From Rahnella variigena (GTDB lineage: Bacteria; Pseudomonadota; Gammaproteobacteria; Enterobacterales; Enterobacteriaceae), in the NCBI RefSeq assembly GCF_003610915.1, contig NZ_NSDJ01000001.1:2356001-2420000 (forward strand): a stretch of 64,000 nucleotides of DNA, written 5' to 3'. This document shows, piece by piece, positions 33,608 to 42,054 of this stretch; within the stretch, counting starts at the first letter, position 1, and every line of letters begins with the position of its first letter. Below the pieces are notes generated by a model. It was not told where the DNA came from. It did no database searches and was given only the letters and a program-made list of their open reading frames with translations. A program made the position numbers and the translations under genes.

Positions 33608-33641
33608 GTTATATCGTTGTTTAAGATTTTCATCGTAGTAT
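33608..33641 (+). promoter_or_regulatory. PhoP-box-like promoter upstream of mgrB
   Basis: GTTAT and GTTTA half-sites start 11 bp apart (33608 and 33619), and a -10-like TAGTAT begins 12 bases after the second half-site. This is the arrangement of PhoP-activated promoters. The first half-site is imperfect. mgrB is a known PhoP target in E. coli and Salmonella. Confidence 0.55.
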
Positions 33642-33758
33642 GTGTGTCTGTTCATTCATCCGTTGGACGTCGCCTTGAGCCCTGATAGACGCTGTTTAAA
33701 CCAAAAGAGACCTGCCATCAAATTGAAAAAGCCTGTTTTCAATGTCAGGAGGATCGTG

Positions 33759-33881
33759 ATGTTCGTTCTTTTCCTGCTCATCTGCATAGGTCTTTACCTG
33801 CTTGCGCTTAACAGCTATTGCGATCAGGGCGGGAACTTTGATCTGGGCGTTTGTGCGATCACTTCATTTATCCCTTTTTAG
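33759..33881 (+). CDS. mgrB: MgrB-like small membrane inhibitor of PhoQ
   Basis: MgrB is a small inner-membrane protein that binds and inhibits PhoQ. This 40-residue version has one membrane segment (MFVLFLLICIGLYLLALNSY) followed by the hallmark periplasmic tail CDQGGNFDLGVCAITSFIPF. E. coli MgrB ends [20 protein letters not shown], so the two cysteines, CDQ and the FIP end are kept. The ATG is six bases after a perfect AGGAGG. An in-frame TTG at 33723 would add MKKPVFNVRRIV, resembling the usual MKK start, but it has no ribosome site. The gene precedes yebO, as in E. coli. Confidence 0.88.
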   Translation: MFVLFLLICIGLYLLALNSYCDQGGNFDLGVCAITSFIPF

Positions 33882-34024
33882 GGGATCTCTGCCAGAAATT
33901 CTGTCTGCCACCAGCCCGGCAGTAAGAAAAGCCTGTTTTTTCGTTAATGGATTTGTGAATGACTTCCCTGATCAGCCGGTGATGGTAAGATGAAGGCTCT
34001 GAACATTCAGTGGTAGGGTAGTCA

Positions 34025-34297
34025 ATGTTTGATTTCGCAATGGGCCAAAACAGCCTGGCTTCATTGGTGCTGTTCGCACTCTCAGCTTTGTTATTTTTGC
34101 TGGTGTGGTTTTTTATCAGCCGGGCCAGTGTCAGGGCAAATGAACACATCGCTTTGTTGCACGAGATAGCTGAGCAACAACGCCAGCAAACCGAGTTGCT
34201 CAAGGTTCTCGCTGCACAGGCACGAGGCAAAGCGCCTCCTGTTGAAGCAGAGGATGATTCTGCTCTCAGTCTGCGTGGTTTTATTCCTGAACGATAA
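34025..34297 (+). CDS. yebO: YebO-family membrane protein
   Basis: The 90-residue protein has one N-terminal membrane segment (LASLVLFALSALLFLLVWFF) followed by ISRASVRANEHIALLHEIAEQQ, a Gln/Glu-rich coiled-coil-like helix, and an acidic tail ending in ER. The layout and the INRASSRTNEQIELLE-type motif match E. coli YebO, which also lies between mgrB and yobF-cspC. Function unknown. Confidence 0.88.
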   Translation: MFDFAMGQNSLASLVLFALSALLFLLVWFFISRASVRANEHIALLHEIAEQQRQQTELLKVLAAQARGKAPPVEAEDDSALSLRGFIPER

Positions 34298-34308
34298 TTT
34301 TACATCGT

Positions 34309-34330
34309 AAACCCGCTTCGGCGGGTTTTT
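34309..34330 (+). terminator. Intrinsic terminator after yebO
   Basis: AAACCCGC and GCGGGTTT arms around a TTCG tetraloop are followed by a short T-run. Confidence 0.88.
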
Positions 34331-34384
34331 GCTTTTGTTACTCCTTCATAAATCTGTCTTATTCTTCCGGTAGTCTCCACGCAT

Positions 34385-34711
34385 GTGCCCTGCTGGATGG
34401 ATGAACTGATGATCAAATGGTCGGAAGAAAACGATAGCGAAGTAAACCACAACATTGCTTTACTGACGGGAGAGGAACCTGAGAAGTGGTATCCCTACGG
34501 CGGTATGAAGGGCAAAGATTATTGCAACAACCCCTCCGACGCGTGGCCGATTATTTGCGCCAACAAAATCAGCATCAATTTTAAAGAGTTGCAGAGCGAT
34601 CCCCTCTGGCTGGCTGAGATAAGCAGTCCTCATGGCCAGTGGCAGGCGCAGAGCAAACGGCCTCTTCGTGCCGCTATGGTATGTTTCCTGCTTAGTAAGA
34701 CTTGCGCATAA
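34385..34711 (+). pseudogene. NinX-like (DUF2591) phage protein, probably 5'-truncated
   Basis: The core CNNPSDAWPIICANKISINF and the end LRAAMVCFLL match the pattern I recall for lambdoid NinX/DUF2591 proteins (CNNPADAWPIIVNNRISI). The usual N-terminus (a SD-x-EIN-x-x-VA stretch) is absent. The frame is stopped at 34349, and the first starts (GTG 34385, ATG 34397 and 34409) lack a ribosome site. It sits directly after the yebO terminator. I read it as a remnant of a phage gene; an expressed short form cannot be excluded. Confidence 0.55.
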
Positions 34712-34846
34712 GCAAAAGCGCAGAGATACTCAGATTGTGACAAAGTTTTGCAAAGAAGTGATTCGAATAAGCGTCGCATAAAGCGATGCGTATCAAGTGA
34801 TTAATGTTTCCTCATTTTGACAGTTGTGTCTAAGGCGGAGTCCATT

Positions 34847-35083
34847 ATGAAGCGCATCATTAAAGGTGATAAAACTCTTTCCCATCTGGTGGTTGCTCAT
34901 GCAGCTATCGACAGTCATGAAAAAGCCTACGGCAAACGCCGGCAGGGCTGGCCTTCAACCTATCTCATTAAGTATAAAGATGCGCGTGTAGCGGTCGAAG
35001 TCGTCACCCGCAGACAATCCTATGTTGCAACCCTCATGATCGGCGCCAGAAATCTGACCAAACTTTGCGGTATGCCTGCCTGA
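34847..35083 (+). CDS. Small DUF4060-like protein, phage-associated type
   Basis: The 78-residue basic protein begins MKRIIKGDKTLSHLVVAHAA after TAAGGCGGAG. The segment VAVEVVTRRQSYVATLMIGAR resembles DUF4060, a family I remember from prophages and enterobacterial chromosomes. Function unknown. Its neighbour upstream is a NinX-like remnant, so both may come from one old phage insertion. An earlier start at 34817 is less likely. Confidence 0.65.
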   Translation: MKRIIKGDKTLSHLVVAHAAIDSHEKAYGKRRQGWPSTYLIKYKDARVAVEVVTRRQSYVATLMIGARNLTKLCGMPA

Positions 35084-35142
35084 AAATCAGGAATACATTC
35101 CCGTAATCTCAAACCGTGTCGTTAAACCGACACGGTTTTGTT

Positions 35143-35433
35143 TTATACAGGCTTTCTCATCAGCTGGCGCCGGTAAACATTTCCCCGGCGGAAAGGGCGC
35201 TTCAGCAGCCCTGAAATCAGGCTGATCAGGTCAAGTACCAGCAACATTGTCCCGGTTATCGCCAGAACCATCAGCGTCAGAATGGCGAAGGCGATGACTT
35301 TGAGTGAAGCAGGGACTTTGATTCGGCGAAAGCGTGAGCTGAGCCACAGGCGGCCGTACTGGGTCTGAATCTGCATGATATGCGTCAGTCGCGCAGTAAA
35401 TGAGCGTCGGCGTTGATTGGTGTTCCTGGTCAT
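35143..35433 (-). CDS. Small basic membrane protein, unknown
   Basis: The 96-residue protein has a very basic N-terminus (RNTNQRRRSFTAR), one membrane segment (VIAFAILTLMVLAITGTMLLVLDLI) and a basic tail (KRPFRRGNVYRRQLMRKPV). The start follows an excellent AAGGAG. I do not recognise the family. It stands alone on the minus strand between two plus-strand genes. Confidence 0.65.
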   Translation of the reverse strand: MTRNTNQRRRSFTARLTHIMQIQTQYGRLWLSSRFRRIKVPASLKVIAFAILTLMVLAITGTMLLVLDLISLISGLLKRPFRRGNVYRRQLMRKPV

Positions 35434-35618
35434 AAATTTTCTCCTTTTTGAACGTCCTCAGTAAAACACACAGTTATTAAGATTTTCTTAACCGTTGATA
35501 GCTGCTGAATTGGCACATATTTTTTCACTTTCTCCCTGTAGTGTGATTAACAAATATGCTACTTAAAATGATGTGTTCACATTTTCGTTCTAACAGGAAA
35601 GCTTTCCCGTGGAGTCCT

Positions 35619-36608
35619 ATGCCTGGTAAAAATCCCTATTACGATCCTTCAAAATCTCATCATACGCCTGACGGTTTTACCAATGTTGAACCGCAGAACC
35701 GGCAGGAGGGGGATTTCAAACGCTGGAGAAAGGAACGTAAAGCCCAGCAATTGCCTGCACCGCCAGAGAAAGGCTACCAACATTTCATCAGCCAGTGGTG
35801 GCAGGAGGCGGATTTTAGCGGAACAGATGATCGTGTATGGTTTTTAGGTCACGCCTGTTTATTGCTGCGCGTGGCGGGACGTTACGTTCTTATGGATCCC
35901 GCGTTGTCGGCTCGCGCCTCGCCGCTGAGCTTCTACGGGCCTAAGCGTAAAACGCCCGTTGCTGCACCGGTTGAAAAACTGCCACCTATTGACGTCGTGT
36001 TATTTTCCCATAATCACTATGACCATCTTGATCGCGCGACTGTGCGCAAGCTGTTGCGACGTTTCCCTGACGTGCAGTTTATGGTGCCTTTGGGCATGAA
36101 ACCTTGGCTTGAGCGGCGCGGAGCGCGGTATATCGAAGAACTTGACTGGTGGCAGGAACATCAGTTTGGTGATCTGACTTTTTCAGCCGTGCCAGCGCGC
36201 CACTGGAGTATGCGCACATTTTGGGATCGCAATCAGTCCCTGTGGTGTGGCTGGGTCGTCAGAAACACTGATTTGCGCTTCTATTTTTCCGGGGACAGTG
36301 GTTATAGCAATCAATTTGAACTGATCGGTCAGCGTCTGGGGCCGTTCGATTTAGCCGCCATTCCCATCGGCGCCTATGCACCAAGATGGTTCATGAGCGC
36401 GCAGCATATGGATCCGCAGCAGGCTGTGACGGTCTTTTCGCAACTACGTTGTCAGAAAGCCGTGCCGATCCACTGGGGGGTTTTTGAATTAGCTGATGAT
36501 TCGCTGGATCAACCATTAAACGAATTAGCGGAAGCTATATCTCAAAGTGACTCGCCTGAAATGGAATTTAAACCCTTAAAAATTGGTGCGAGCATTTCTA
36601 AAGATTGA
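35619..36608 (+). CDS. Metallo-beta-lactamase-fold hydrolase, NAPE-PLD-like
   Basis: The protein (329 residues from the ATG after GTGGAG) has the metal-binding motif SHNHYDHLD, a later Asp in FYFSGDSGYS, and a His in PIHWG, with an N-terminal WFLGHACLLLRV strand. This is the lipoprotein/phospholipase-D-like branch of the superfamily that includes mammalian NAPE-PLD and bacterial outer-membrane-linked hydrolases. Substrate unknown; a membrane lipid is only suggested by family. There is no signal peptide from this start; an upstream frame to 35556 adds MLLKMMCSHFRSNRKAF, which is not clearly a signal. Confidence 0.85.
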   Translation: MPGKNPYYDPSKSHHTPDGFTNVEPQNRQEGDFKRWRKERKAQQLPAPPEKGYQHFISQWWQEADFSGTDDRVWFLGHACLLLRVAGRYVLMDPALSARASPLSFYGPKRKTPVAAPVEKLPPIDVVLFSHNHYDHLDRATVRKLLRRFPDVQFMVPLGMKPWLERRGARYIEELDWWQEHQFGDLTFSAVPARHWSMRTFWDRNQSLWCGWVVRNTDLRFYFSGDSGYSNQFELIGQRLGPFDLAAIPIGAYAPRWFMSAQHMDPQQAVTVFSQLRCQKAVPIHWGVFELADDSLDQPLNELAEAISQSDSPEMEFKPLKIGASISKD

Positions 36609-37711
36609 ATATCATTTTCCCGTTGCAGAGGGATTATAAAGTGCAATTTAGGGCTTGTTAAATGAGAAGTATTATCAATTAAAGCTTTGCATTTATGATG
36701 ACTTACAAAATGAAGGGGTTATTGATATGTTAATTGATATCCATGGAAGGATAATGTTCCCTTATCAGATATTTTGCGCGTGGAATAATTATTCGTATCG
36801 GTAAACGTAAAAATCGGCTGATGGAGCGTTATCCCTGAAATTTCTTGATATATAGTGCATTGTGCTGATTGCGCTGTCGTAAGGTCCTTGCCAGTCATGC
36901 CGTCGCAGCACCCATTGCGCGCCCGTTTTCCCAGAGCACGATAATGATGATTTGAGATTCCGATCACGGTATTTAATAATAAATTTTTATAACGATATTT
37001 TTTATATGAATAAGTGATTTTTAAAAGTTTGCGCAAGTGTTATACCAATTTAACCAACTCGCAAACTTTAATTCATTATAATGTCAAAAACGAGATGATA
37101 AGAAAACTGTATTAGAAGAGCGAGGGATTTAGAATTGAAACGCCGAAGGCGTTGAGTGATGTTATGTATTATCGGCTACACGCCGAAGGCGCACAGTTTA
37201 GGTGCATTTATTGCGGTCTGCGTTTTGTTTTGCACCATTTTATCCTTCCCTGGCGTAATTGATTATTGCATAACCAGTCATATTGTCTGGCTATGTCTTT
37301 AACCGGTTGCCCGTTCTGTTGTACAAGTGAGCACCTTGCCCGACAGACCCGCTGTCACCCGAACCTGACCTGACCCGGGGTGTTGCTTTACCACGCCTTA
37401 TCAGGCCATCAGGAAAAGGTTTTGGCCGATCTTGACAATAAAAATTCAAATAAAGGTGTGTTTTACGCTTACTGTTCTGCATTAAATGATCAATAATCAA
37501 AAACAGGTCGTTATTGTTTTGTTTGATATGCAGGTGAAACTGCAAAGCAGAAAAAAGCATGTCTATCAACATATTTCAGCATAACTGAACACGAAGTGCC
37601 TTTAACCGGCTCAAATATGTGCGACATGTCCATCACTGATTAAAAATGGCTTGCCATCGAATTCAGAGTATGTGATAACGCATCTGGGTAAAACGAGGTA
37701 CAGTTCTGTAT
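36609..37711. other. 1.1-kb region without a convincing gene upstream of yobF
   Basis: The first 500 bases are AT-rich. Two minus-strand frames (36719-37036 and 37291-37572) lack ribosome sites, and their products look non-native. Two identical short hairpins lie at 37140-37191. The right third should contain the yobF-cspC promoter and leader. The mix of compositions suggests decayed inserted DNA. Confidence 0.5.
37140..37191. repeat. Two copies of a CGCCGAAGGCG hairpin, 40 bp apart
   Basis: ACGCCGAAGGCG occurs at 37140 and again at 37180, each able to fold CGCC/GGCG around GAA. The exact 40-bp spacing and the loop identity suggest a short interspersed or REP-like unit. Only this pair was noticed. 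Confidence 0.5.
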
Positions 37712-37828
37712 ATGTGTGGCATTTTCAGTATAGAAGTTCTGAGTAAAGACGTTCACGTTGAATACCGCTTCTCTGCCGATTCTAATCTTAGTGCCTCAAG
37801 CAGTAACGACTCTAGTTTGTCTATGTAA
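37712..37828 (+). CDS. yobF: YobF, small heat-induced protein
   Basis: This 38-codon gene encodes [20 protein letters not shown] and a Ser-rich tail ending SSLSM. E. coli YobF begins [20 protein letters not shown], so identity is clear, though the tail is diverged and the product ends about nine residues earlier. It lies 41 bp upstream of cspC, as in E. coli where the two are co-transcribed. Confidence 0.92.
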   Translation: MCGIFSIEVLSKDVHVEYRFSADSNLSASSSNDSSLSM

Positions 37829-37869
37829 CGCCTACGGGCGGTTTAAACAATCCAAAGGAAATACTCAAG

Positions 37870-38079
37870 ATGGCAAAGATCAAAGGTCAAGTTAAGTGGT
37901 TCAACGAGTCTAAAGGTTTCGGTTTCATTACTCCTGCTGACGGTAGCAAAGACGTGTTCGTACACTTCTCTGCAATCCAGGGTAACGGCTTCAAAACTCT
38001 GGCTGAAGGCCAGAACGTAGAGTTCGAAATCCAAGACGGCCAGAAAGGCCCGTCAGCAGTTAACGTAACTGCAATCTAA
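37870..38079 (+). CDS. cspC: CspC, cold-shock-family RNA chaperone
   Basis: CspC is a constitutive RNA-binding protein that stabilises stress transcripts such as rpoS mRNA. The 69-residue sequence [20 protein letters not shown], with RNP2 DVFVHF, differs from E. coli CspC by about one residue as I recall it (Ser for Ala near the end). The ribosome site is AAAGGAAA. A terminator follows. Confidence 0.97.
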   Translation: MAKIKGQVKWFNESKGFGFITPADGSKDVFVHFSAIQGNGFKTLAEGQNVEFEIQDGQKGPSAVNVTAI

Positions 38080-38093
38080 GCAGCGTCAGCTGT

Positions 38094-38121
38094 AAAAAAA
38101 CCCGCCAAGGCGGGTTTTTTT
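38094..38121 (+). terminator. Intrinsic terminator after cspC
   Basis: AAACCCGCC and GGCGGGTTT arms around AA run into seven T. Confidence 0.92.
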
Positions 38122-38163
38122 GTGTCTTTTTTCAGCATGTTGAGCTGTTATTGCAAGATCACT

Positions 38164-38877
38164 CTATCGCAAGATCATAATGCCAGATTGCTGATTTCGC
38201 CCGCTGATGCCCGGATGTGAAGGGTCTTTTGCCCGCTGATGACTGTTACGCCGGAAGCTGGTGTATTTGAATGCTGTCCCCTCCGTTGTACTCCCTGCCG
38301 TTGTACAAATCGTGCAGCTGCCAGCGTGGTCAATTCCTGCAAATCCCAAAGCCTGTAGTTTAGCTTCTGCAATCGCAGCCAGATCAAGGTGACGATGACG
38401 CGGCGAAATCAGGGCAGGGGGGAAGTCGAGTTGTTGCATAAATGTATCCACAAGCTCCTGACTGACTTCGTAACAGCAAGACTGCGCTGCAGGACCGATG
38501 GCCACAACCCAGTCACGGGTATCACCCGACTGATTAATCAGTTGCGCCATTTCCTCCAGAATACCGTCGATAAGTCCCCGCCAGCCCGCGTGAACCGCGG
38601 CCACTTCCTTGCCATCTTTGCGGCAAAAAATCACCGGCAGGCAGTCCGCGGTAAAGACGGCCAGCAGAATACCGGGTACGGAGGTGATAAACCCGTCAGC
38701 TTCGCCGCAATCCTGTCCGGGCTGAGTTACATCCACAATCCGGGTGCCATGAACCTGTTTCTTTTCCGGTCGTGTGGCTTCAAAGGCTTTCAGATGAGCA
38801 GGGAGCAAGGATTCTTTATCGCCGAAGCCATGTAAAATGCCGGGGATATGGCTGAGTAAAACTGAGCTGTCACTCAT
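38164..38877 (-). CDS. Laccase-domain (YfiH/PgeF-family) protein with altered C-terminus
   Basis: YfiH-family proteins are zinc/copper-binding purine nucleoside or peptidoglycan-editing enzymes. The metal-site residues are present: His in KKQVHGTRI, Cys in FTADCLPVIF, His in AAVHAGWRG. After SFRRN the chain continues HQRAKDPSHPGISG, unlike the family. The +1 frame there reads VISGQKTLHIRASAG, which fits the usual TGRxxxxI end, and stops at 38175. The segment between CTIC and SFRRN is also about nine residues longer than usual and holds a 9-base repeat, GTACAACGG twice. So the gene probably has a recent small insertion and frame change at the 3' end. It looks like a second YfiH paralogue rather than pgeF itself. 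Confidence 0.8.
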   Translation of the reverse strand: MSDSSVLLSHIPGILHGFGDKESLLPAHLKAFEATRPEKKQVHGTRIVDVTQPGQDCGEADGFITSVPGILLAVFTADCLPVIFCRKDGKEVAAVHAGWRGLIDGILEEMAQLINQSGDTRDWVVAIGPAAQSCCYEVSQELVDTFMQQLDFPPALISPRHRHLDLAAIAEAKLQALGFAGIDHAGSCTICTTAGSTTEGTAFKYTSFRRNSHQRAKDPSHPGISGRNQQSGIMILR

Positions 38878-39025
38878 CTCGTGTCTCGGTCAGGAAAATG
38901 ATATCGCTTCAGTGTAGCTGCCTTTTATGCGGATTTTCCAGCAGTTGCAACCTCAGTGCGCCTTCTTTAGACTTACCTCTATTGCGAACTTTCGCCTCCT
39001 CAGACTTTCCTTGCAGGTTTTCTTC

Positions 39026-39847
39026 ATGACGTATCAGTGCCCGCTTTGTTTCCAGCCGCTTACGCTGACAGGTCAGCAATGGTGTTGCCCGGCCAATCAT
39101 CAGTTTGATCATGCCAAAGAGGGTTACGTGAATCTGATGCCCGTACAGCACAAACGCTCGAAGCAACCAGGTGACAGTCCGGAAATGATGATATCCCGTC
39201 GTGCATTTCTTGATGCTGGTCATTATCAGCCTTTACGGGACCGTCTGTCGGATATCCTCGATGAAGTCATTCCGGAAGATGCCCAGGCATTACTGGATAT
39301 CGGCTGCGGGGAAGGGTATTACACCGCGGCTTTCGCGGACCGGTTAATGCAGCACCGCGCGCTGAAAGTCTATGGTCTGGACGTGGCTAAAGTGGCTATC
39401 CGTTATGCTGCCAAACGCTATCACGACGTGTCATTTTGTGTGGCTTCCAGCCACCGCTTGCCCTTTGCCGACAGCTCTCTGGACGCGGTCATTCGCATTT
39501 ATGCGCCGTGTAAGGCTCAGGAGCTTTACCGGGCCATCAAACCCGGTGGTTTGGTGGTGACAGTCGCGCCGGGGCCGCGTCACTTATACCAGCTGAAGGG
39601 GCTGATTTATCAGGATGTACAATTGCATGCCGACCTGGATGAGCAACTGGATGGTTTTGAGCGGATCAGCACCGAAGCGCTGGCGTATAACATGAGTCTT
39701 TCGGGCGCACAGGCATTTGATTTGTTGCAAATGACGCCTTTTGCATGGCGAGCAACAGAGGAAGTGATGGTTGACTTAAAAGCTCAGACGGCCTTTGAGT
39801 GTGAAACAGATTTTCTCATCAGAATACATCAGCGCGCCTTAGCTTAA
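39026..39847 (+). CDS. rlmA: RlmA, 23S rRNA (guanine-745 N1) methyltransferase
   Basis: RlmA methylates G745 of 23S rRNA using SAM. The ATG at 39026 gives 273 residues beginning [12 protein letters not shown], with a zinc finger of four ligands (CPLC, then CCPANH), the SAM motif [11 protein letters not shown] and the [11 protein letters not shown] region. The upstream frame to 38927 is not conserved. Its stop overlaps the stop of the convergent mntP by 9 bp. The order cspC-rlmA-mntP-yobD-manZYX follows E. coli. Confidence 0.96.
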   Translation: MTYQCPLCFQPLTLTGQQWCCPANHQFDHAKEGYVNLMPVQHKRSKQPGDSPEMMISRRAFLDAGHYQPLRDRLSDILDEVIPEDAQALLDIGCGEGYYTAAFADRLMQHRALKVYGLDVAKVAIRYAAKRYHDVSFCVASSHRLPFADSSLDAVIRIYAPCKAQELYRAIKPGGLVVTVAPGPRHLYQLKGLIYQDVQLHADLDEQLDGFERISTEALAYNMSLSGAQAFDLLQMTPFAWRATEEVMVDLKAQTAFECETDFLIRIHQRALA

Positions 39848-40411
39848 ATAGCCCAGATGCTCGAGCAAGATATTCAGTCCTGTTCCGATCAGCACCACGC
39901 CCCCTAAAACTTCGGCCCACTTGCCTAAAAGCGGGCCGATAAAGCGCCCGACCATAATTCCCAACGTGGACATCAGCAGGGTTGCCATACCGATAAAGAG
40001 CGCGGTCTGGATGATGTTCACTTCCAGTAACGCTAATCCTACGCCAATTGCCAGCGCATCCAGACTTGTGCCAACCGCCGTGGCAGCCAGGATCCAGAAA
40101 CTATGGCGTGTTGCAGTTGTGTGGACGTCATCCGGTTTATCTTTCAGCCCTTCAACAATCATTCGTGTGCCAAGAATGGACAGCAGGATAAAGGCGACCC
40201 AATGACTCCATTGCATGATGTATTGACTGGCAAATAAGCCCAGCCCCCAGCCAATTAGCGGTGTAATTGCTTCTATTACACCGAAAATCAGGCCAGTACG
40301 GAGAGCTTCACGCAGGCAAGGGCGATGAAGGACAGCACCTTTACCAATGGACGCGGCAAAGGCATCCATCGACATGCCAAAAGCCAAAATAAGCGTTGCG
40401 GATAAGTTCAC
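39839..40411 (-). CDS. mntP: MntP, manganese exporter
   Basis: MntP (YebN) is a six-helix inner-membrane Mn2+ efflux pump. The GTG at 40411 gives [21 protein letters not shown], matching the E. coli start, for 190 residues; GGGGGG lies upstream. The conserved acidic membrane motifs are [10 protein letters not shown] and [12 protein letters not shown], the two halves of the internal repeat. In E. coli it is controlled by MntR and a yybP-ykoY riboswitch; I could not find the riboswitch core in the 230 bases upstream. Confidence 0.95.
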   Translation of the reverse strand: MNLSATLILAFGMSMDAFAASIGKGAVLHRPCLREALRTGLIFGVIEAITPLIGWGLGLFASQYIMQWSHWVAFILLSILGTRMIVEGLKDKPDDVHTTATRHSFWILAATAVGTSLDALAIGVGLALLEVNIIQTALFIGMATLLMSTLGIMVGRFIGPLLGKWAEVLGGVVLIGTGLNILLEHLGYLS

Positions 40412-40594
40412 GAGTATACCCCCCAAATAACGGCGCAACCTTATCATGATATTTTTATGCAGAACAACACCAAATAAATAAGGGGTTTTATATTCGGGAG
40501 TGAATTAATCTTTGCAGATAAAAGGGATTTTAAATATAGGGTTAAATAACAATCAGGTTAGTGCGGGAATATTAGAGATAAGCTTAAGCAGTAA

Positions 40595-40616
40595 AGCCAT
40601 AAATATACCTATGGCT
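40595..40616. repeat. Inverted repeat between yobD and mntP
   Basis: AGCCATA and TATGGCT are separated by eight bases. It lies just past the yobD stop and far upstream of mntP. It could be a weak yobD terminator or a regulator site. Confidence 0.4.
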
Positions 40617-40647
40617 ATAACTGATAGTCTTGTGTTAGTTTTTTAAC

Positions 40648-41106
40648 TTATTGATTTTCAACCATTAACTTGTAGATCCTTTCCAGATCATCAAGTTCGT
40701 TAACGCGAATTAATAACTTTTTCTGTTCTAGTTCAAATACCAGGACACCATCTTCTGAAAGGTTCATGCTACGGATCCTGTCATAAGTGATGAAGGTATT
40801 GGCAAAATAAAAACCCTTCGGTTTGAACAGCATCTTTGGCCAGCGGATGAACGAGAGGTAGAAAGCAATCAGGCCAAGACCAATTAACAGATAATTCGTT
40901 ACGACAGTACCATTAGCATGGATATTGTTATAAAGCAGGATCGCCAGCAGACCGATGAAAATAATGGAATCCAGTTTATTGCGGCGTCTTAGATTCACAC
41001 GCAGGCGCGTTTCACCATTTTTAGTTCCCATGATGAACTCATCGTAGATGGCGTAGGCCAGCAACAGGAGGATGAAGAGCGCGAGGACAATATCGGTAAC
41101 AGACAT
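40648..41106 (-). CDS. yobD: YobD, UPF0266 membrane protein
   Basis: The 152-residue protein has three hydrophobic segments (for example [21 protein letters not shown] and [17 protein letters not shown]) and a cytoplasmic C-terminal part reading [26 protein letters not shown], nearly the same as E. coli YobD. Function unknown. It follows manXYZ on the same strand but is separated by a terminator. Confidence 0.93.
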   Translation of the reverse strand: MSVTDIVLALFILLLLAYAIYDEFIMGTKNGETRLRVNLRRRNKLDSIIFIGLLAILLYNNIHANGTVVTNYLLIGLGLIAFYLSFIRWPKMLFKPKGFYFANTFITYDRIRSMNLSEDGVLVFELEQKKLLIRVNELDDLERIYKLMVENQ

Positions 41107-41162
41107 GAAAACTCCAGCTTACGGCCACAAAAGGCAAATCAAAAACAGCAAAATCAGGTCAT

Positions 41163-41191
41163 AAAAAAACCGGGGGAATGACCCCCCGGTT
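41163..41191 (-). terminator. Intrinsic terminator after manXYZ
   Basis: On the minus strand AACCGGGGG and CCCCCGGTT arms are followed by seven T, ten bases past the manZ stop. Confidence 0.92.
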
Positions 41192-41200
41192 GAGTGGTTA

Positions 41201-42043
41201 TCAGAGACCTAACAGGCCAATCCAGTAACCGAAGATACCGATGGCGAAGAAGCCAACGATGATCCACAAGGCGTTCACTTTCTTACGCAGCAGCCACATA
41301 CAACCGAAGGTCAGCAGTAATGGCACCAGGCCTGGCATCAGCTGATCCAGAATCGTCTGGACAGTGGTGACCGTGGTATGGCCTGTCTGGTCGGTGATTT
41401 TTGATACCACCAGTGGAATGTTAACGTGCGTCCACTTGTTAACCAGGGCGCCCATGACAAAGAGGCCGAGAATTGACGCCCCCTCGGTCAGTTTCTGCAG
41501 GAAACCGCCGCCCATATCGTTAACGATATCGACACCTTTTTTGTAGCCATAAGACACGCCGTAGTAGCGGGTCAGCAGACGTACAAGGTTAAACAGAATG
41601 AAGAACAGCAACGGCCCCAGCAGGCTACCGGTCATCGCGATACCCGCACCCAGTGCAGCAAACACCGGACGAACAGTACCCCAGAAGATCGGGTCACCCA
41701 CACCAGCCAGAGGCCCCATCAGACCGACTTTAAGGCCGTTGATGGCCGCGTCGTCAATAGGTGCGCCGTTGGCACGCTGTTCTTCCATCGCCAGCGTAAC
41801 ACCCAGTACAGGGGCTGCAACGTAAGGATGGGTGTTAAAGAATTCCAGATGGCGTTTGATAGCCGCTTTGCGATCGTCGTTATTTTCAGGGTAGAGACGA
41901 CGGATGGCAGGCACCATACAGAAGCAGAAGCCCAGAGCCTGCATACGTTCGAAGTTCCATGACCCCTGGAAAAGGTTGGAGCGCATAAACACACCGCGAA
42001 TATCGCTGGCCGTGAGTTTTTTAACTGCAGTTTGATCAACCAT
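41201..42043 (-). CDS. manZ: ManZ, mannose PTS IID component
   Basis: ManZ is the IID membrane subunit of the mannose-family phosphotransferase that imports mannose, glucose and glucosamine. The ATG at 42043 (MVDQTAVKKLTASDIRGVFM) gives 280 residues; a GTG three codons upstream is possible. The family sequence NLFQGSWNFERMQALGFCF and GGFLQKLTEGASILGLFVMG are present. The start lies 11 bases after the manY stop. With ManY it forms the channel and is also a receptor for some phages and bacteriocins. Confidence 0.97.
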   Translation of the reverse strand: MVDQTAVKKLTASDIRGVFMRSNLFQGSWNFERMQALGFCFCMVPAIRRLYPENNDDRKAAIKRHLEFFNTHPYVAAPVLGVTLAMEEQRANGAPIDDAAINGLKVGLMGPLAGVGDPIFWGTVRPVFAALGAGIAMTGSLLGPLLFFILFNLVRLLTRYYGVSYGYKKGVDIVNDMGGGFLQKLTEGASILGLFVMGALVNKWTHVNIPLVVSKITDQTGHTTVTTVQTILDQLMPGLVPLLLTFGCMWLLRKKVNALWIIVGFFAIGIFGYWIGLLGL

Positions 42044-42054
42044 GTCCTTCACCC

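Noticed and set aside
36719..37036. Minus-strand 105-codon frame
   Set aside because: No ribosome site, changing composition along the frame and non-native product; treated as part of a decayed region.
37291..37572. Minus-strand 93-codon frame
   Set aside because: Low-complexity, Arg/Gly-rich end and no ribosome site; no transposase motif could be recognised.
38909..39223. Minus-strand frame overlapping the start of rlmA
   Set aside because: Covers the rlmA zinc-finger region in antisense and has no ribosome site.
40412..40647. yybP-ykoY riboswitch upstream of mntP
   Set aside because: The conserved core could not be found by eye on the minus strand.
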